Notes under the pieces: model-generated | The model's database searches: none | What the model was told of the DNA's origin: nothing | The model's input: the letters and a program-made list of their open reading frames with translations, nothing else | Translations under genes and position numbers: made by a program | Source of the DNA: Bauldia sp. | GTDB lineage: Bacteria; Pseudomonadota; Alphaproteobacteria; Rhizobiales; Kaistiaceae | Length of the DNA: 64,000 nt | Reading direction: 5' to 3' | NCBI GenBank assembly: GCA_026126065.1 | Contig: JAHCJY010000004.1 | Coordinates: forward strand, 1-64,000 | Shown: one piece after another, positions 61,511-64,000 of the stretch | Layout of the letters: every line of letters starts with the position of its first letter | How positions within the stretch are numbered: the first letter of the stretch is position 1

Positions 61511-62743
61511 TCACGATGCGCCACCGCCCAAGGTCTTAGCCGCCGCGGGCCGCTTGCGCCACGCTCCGGTCAGCGTGGGCACCATGGCCAGCATCGCGAG
61601 GCCCGCCACGACGAACACGAGCTGCGGCAGCGAGCGGTCGAGGAGGAAGCCATAGATCACCGGCCCGACGAGCTGTCCGGCATCGAGGCCCGAATAGACG
61701 ATGCCGAACGACTTGCCGAGGCTGCCGGCGGGCACCGCCTCGCGGACTGTGATGTCGCGCGGCGGCAGGGTTGCCCCGAAGAAGAACTCCGCGATGGCCA
61801 GGAGCGCGATCACCAGCAATATGGGCCACGCCGCGGCGCCGGCAAGGAGGCACGCCGCGCCGCCGGCGACAAGGGCCACGACCGCAACCACGCGGTGCGG
61901 CGTACCGCGGTCGATGATGATGCCGCTGGCAAATGTCCCGACGATCGACGCGCCGAGCGCGATGGCGATGCCGACATTGGCGAGCGCGAGGGTCGCCTCA
62001 TAGCCCTCGGTGAGAGCGGTGGCGCCGAAATTCATGATTGCGGCGCCGTTGAGGGACGACAGCGCAAAGAACAGGAACGTCAGCCGGATGACCGGCAGCG
62101 AGAGGATCGCAAGGAAGCTCGGCGAAAGCTTCCGGTGCGGATGGCCCTCGTCGTGGTGTTCGATGTGCGGAGCGTGCAGCGCGTGGCGCTGCGCGATGAC
62201 GAAGGCCGCGATCAGGAGCCCCACCACTCCCGCGCTGGCAAGACCGACGCGCCAGCCGAAGGCCGCGCCGAGGCCGCCGATGACGAGAGGCGCCGCGGCG
62301 AAACCGATCGAGCCGCCGATGACGTGGGTCGCAAGCGCTCGCCCCAGCCGGTGCTGCGGGATACGCCGGGACAGGATCGACAGGTCTGCCGGATGGTAGA
62401 CGCTGTTGCCGAGCCCGGCGATGAAGGCGAGCGGGAACAGCCAGTGGTAGTCGGGCACGATCGCCATGGCGAGGACGGCCAACGACTGCAGCGTGATTCC
62501 GACCATCAGGAGGCGGTGCGGACCGAACCGGTCGACCAGGATACCGGCCACGATCTGGCCAATCCCCGAAGTCGCGTAGAAGACGGTCAGCACCCAGCTG
62601 AGCTGGAGGAAGCTCACGCCGAAATCGTCGCGGATGAGCGGGAGGATCGGCGCCAGTGAAAGCTGCAGGAAATGGCTGCCGAAGTGCGCGGCACCGATCG
62701 TGCCGATCGTCAGTCCGTGGAAGCGCTCATTTGGGTCGGACAC
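61511..62743 (-). CDS. MFS transporter, fosmidomycin-resistance-like
   Basis: 410 aa with 12 membrane segments and a His-rich central loop (HAPHIEHHDEGHPHRK, about residues 190-207). AAHFGSHFLQLSLAPILPLI at the start and DRFGPHRLLMVG as the loop-2/3 motif support the major facilitator superfamily; the N-terminal segment resembles the Fsr subgroup. A His-rich loop may bind metal. Substrate unknown. First gene of a minus-strand run with crcB. Confidence 0.85.
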   Translation of the reverse strand: MSDPNERFHGLTIGTIGAAHFGSHFLQLSLAPILPLIRDDFGVSFLQLSWVLTVFYATSGIGQIVAGILVDRFGPHRLLMVGITLQSLAVLAMAIVPDYHWLFPLAFIAGLGNSVYHPADLSILSRRIPQHRLGRALATHVIGGSIGFAAAPLVIGGLGAAFGWRVGLASAGVVGLLIAAFVIAQRHALHAPHIEHHDEGHPHRKLSPSFLAILSLPVIRLTFLFFALSSLNGAAIMNFGATALTEGYEATLALANVGIAIALGASIVGTFASGIIIDRGTPHRVVAVVALVAGGAACLLAGAAAWPILLVIALLAIAEFFFGATLPPRDITVREAVPAGSLGKSFGIVYSGLDAGQLVGPVIYGFLLDRSLPQLVFVVAGLAMLAMVPTLTGAWRKRPAAAKTLGGGAS

Positions 62744-62864
62744 AGGCTTGCGTCACCTCTCGCTGACGGAGCGCGGGGTGCCGTCAGCCGCCGAGGTCCG
62801 AAGGGCGGCGGTGATCGCACGCCGCCCAGGAGGCTACAACCGCACATCCCGCGGGCCAGCCCCG

Positions 62865-63074
62865 CTAGAGCGAGAGGCCCTGCTCGCGGATGAACTTGTG
62901 CGCGAGCGTGACTGTTGCGATGCCGATGATCGCGGCGAGGGCGACGACGACGCAGGACAGCACTGCGCCGATCGACGGCTCGAGCACCGCAAAGAGATTG
63001 GCGCAGCCGAAGAGAACAAGAAGGTAGGTCGGAATCGCAAAGGCGAGCGCAACGATCTTCCGCTTTGTTGTCAT
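62865..63074 (-). CDS. Small membrane protein, unknown
   Basis: 69 aa from ATG 63074 (TGGGG 5 bases upstream); ATG 63107 in frame would add 11 residues. Two membrane segments (IVALAFAIPTYLLVLFGCA and IGAVLSCVVVALAAIIGIA) precede a short charged tail. No motif recognised. Confidence 0.5.
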   Translation of the reverse strand: MTTKRKIVALAFAIPTYLLVLFGCANLFAVLEPSIGAVLSCVVVALAAIIGIATVTLAHKFIREQGLSL

Positions 63075-63239
63075 CGTACCCCAGGCGATTACGGCGCCCT
63101 CCGACATTATGCCACGCAAGAAACACTCTCCCTGATGTTGAGAATCCCGCGATTCTATCCCATAGTAACAGTGGGCCGCGTGAACGAGACCGTCCGGTTT
63201 TCGGCCCGCCAATCACCAAATCGACCGAGCGCCCGGCCA

Positions 63240-63262
63240 CGCGGGGTTCTCAGCACCCCGCG
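63240..63262. other. 8-bp hairpin upstream of the helicase gene
   Basis: CGCGGGGT pairs perfectly with ACCCCGCG around TCTCAGC, about 50 bp before the helicase start. It could regulate the helicase message or end an unseen transcript. Confidence 0.4.
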
Positions 63263-63311
63263 CCCTCCGCCGCGCCAATAGCGCGCCGCCGGGCTTCGCG
63301 AAAGCATTCCT

Positions 63312-64000
63312 TTGACCTCCTTCTCCGATTTCGGCCTCAACGGGCCGATCCTCAACGCACTTGTGCGCGAGGCCCATACTGCGCCGACCCCCATCCAGGT
63401 GGCGGCGATCCCGGTCGTCATGTCCGGCCGCGATCTGCTCGGCATTGCCCAGACGGGCACCGGCAAGACCGCCGCGTTCAGCCTGCCGATGCTCCATCGT
63501 CTCGCCGCCAGCGGCAAGCGCGCCCAGCCGCGCACCTGCCGCGCCCTGATCCTGTCGCCGACGCGCGAACTGTCGACGCAGATCGGCGAGCGCGTCCAGG
63601 CGTATGGCGCCGACCTCGGCCTGACCTCGACGATCGCCATCGGCGGCGTCTCGATCCGGAGCCAGATCCGCGCGCTGTCGCATGGCGTCGACATCCTCAT
63701 CGGCACGCCCGGCCGCCTCTTCGACCTGATGCAGGAGCGGGCGCTCCGCCTCGACGCGGTCGAGATATTCGTCCTCGACGAGGCCGACCGGATGCTCGAC
63801 ATGGGCTTCATCCACGCCATCCGGAAGATTGCGGCCGCCCTCCCCGCACAGCGCCAGAGCCTCTTCTTCTCCGCGACCATGCCGCGCGAGATCGAAACGC
63901 TCGCCAGGTCGTTGCTCCGCGACCCCGCGATGGCCGCCGTGACGCCCGTGGCCAAGACCGCCGACCTCATCAATCAGCGCGTCGCGTTCGTGCCGCAGCC
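63312..64000 (+). CDS. DEAD-box RNA helicase, RhlE-type, cut by the window end
   Basis: Partial: 229 codons present and the frame is still open at base 64000. Start is TTG 63312 (MTSFSDFGLNGPI); the ribosome site is weak. DEAD-box motifs appear in order: the Q-motif (APTPIQVAAIP), motif I AQTGTGKT, Ia SPTRELSTQI, GG (IGGVS), Ib GTPGRL, II VLDEADRMLD and III FFSATMP. It unwinds structured RNA, probably in ribosome assembly or mRNA decay. Confidence 0.93.
   Translation, partial: MTSFSDFGLNGPILNALVREAHTAPTPIQVAAIPVVMSGRDLLGIAQTGTGKTAAFSLPMLHRLAASGKRAQPRTCRALILSPTRELSTQIGERVQAYGADLGLTSTIAIGGVSIRSQIRALSHGVDILIGTPGRLFDLMQERALRLDAVEIFVLDEADRMLDMGFIHAIRKIAAALPAQRQSLFFSATMPREIETLARSLLRDPAMAAVTPVAKTADLINQRVAFVPQ

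Noticed and set aside
61487..61530. Fluoride riboswitch before crcB
   Set aside because: crcB begins 23 bp after the MFS stop, with no room for the riboswitch fold and no matching sequence.

Overview
The window looks like chromosome from an alphaproteobacterium, most likely of the Hyphomicrobiales (Rhizobiales) type. DNA is GC-rich throughout. Typical lineage markers are an ATP12 chaperone, a bacterial transglutaminase-like cysteine peptidase, RgpF/WbsX-type polysaccharide enzymes, an arsenic operon that uses an aquaporin, and the block folA-hflK-hflC-DUF2065-degP / serB / miaA. Genus cannot be read from this alone.

Layout. (1) 0.1-10.9 kb: five plus-strand genes joined by short or 4-nt overlaps, encoding giant multidomain glycosyltransferases and a sulfotransferase; this is a surface-polysaccharide operon. 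(2) 11.1-16.0 kb: secreted proteins (a transglutaminase-like peptidase, a small hypothetical protein, a peptidoglycan-binding/ankyrin protein), a methyltransferase, and an intact IS5/IS427-type insertion sequence sitting exactly on the stop codon of the peptidase gene. (3) 16.0-17.9 kb: a Crp/Fnr regulator, tRNA-Ser(TGA) and a secreted hypothetical. (4) 18.2-23.5 kb: a complete dipeptide-type ABC importer (dppABCDF order). (5) 23.5-29.8 kb: small ORFs, an N-acetyltransferase, a secreted PRC-barrel-like protein, a two-gene molybdenum hydroxylase with an eroded active site, and tRNA-Lys(TTT). (6) 29.8-37.6 kb, all minus: a secreted protein, tgt and queA (queuosine), two cyclophilins, an SH3-domain membrane protein and an MMPL/RND exporter. 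(7) 37.6-41.0 kb: secreted proteins, a decayed duplicate gene tail and a Tat-exported SMP-30 enzyme. (8) 41.1-44.0 kb: the arsenic operon arsR/arsC fusion - arsC - aquaporin - arsC. (9) 44.2-50.5 kb: a membrane protein, tRNA-Lys(CTT), a GGDEF/EAL protein, and leuA with a leucine-rich leader peptide. (10) 50.5-64.0 kb: housekeeping genes (folA, hflKC, degP-type protease, serB, miaA, acyP, ATP12, RluC-type pseudouridine synthase, crcB, an MFS transporter) and the start of an rhlE-type helicase that runs off the end.

How the genes work together. The first operon probably builds and sulfates an exported glycan. The dpp genes form one importer. The ars genes reduce arsenate with up to three reductase domains and release arsenite by an aquaporin, since no ArsB/Acr3 pump is present. 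HflK/HflC, DUF2065 and DegP form a membrane and envelope quality-control cluster. The most notable single observations are the leucine leader of leuA, the missing zinc ligands in Tgt, the missing catalytic Glu in the molybdenum hydroxylase, a shared decamer in two ars intergenic regions, and the insertion sequence that preserves the stop codon it landed in. I did not see a wholly new defence or mobile system.
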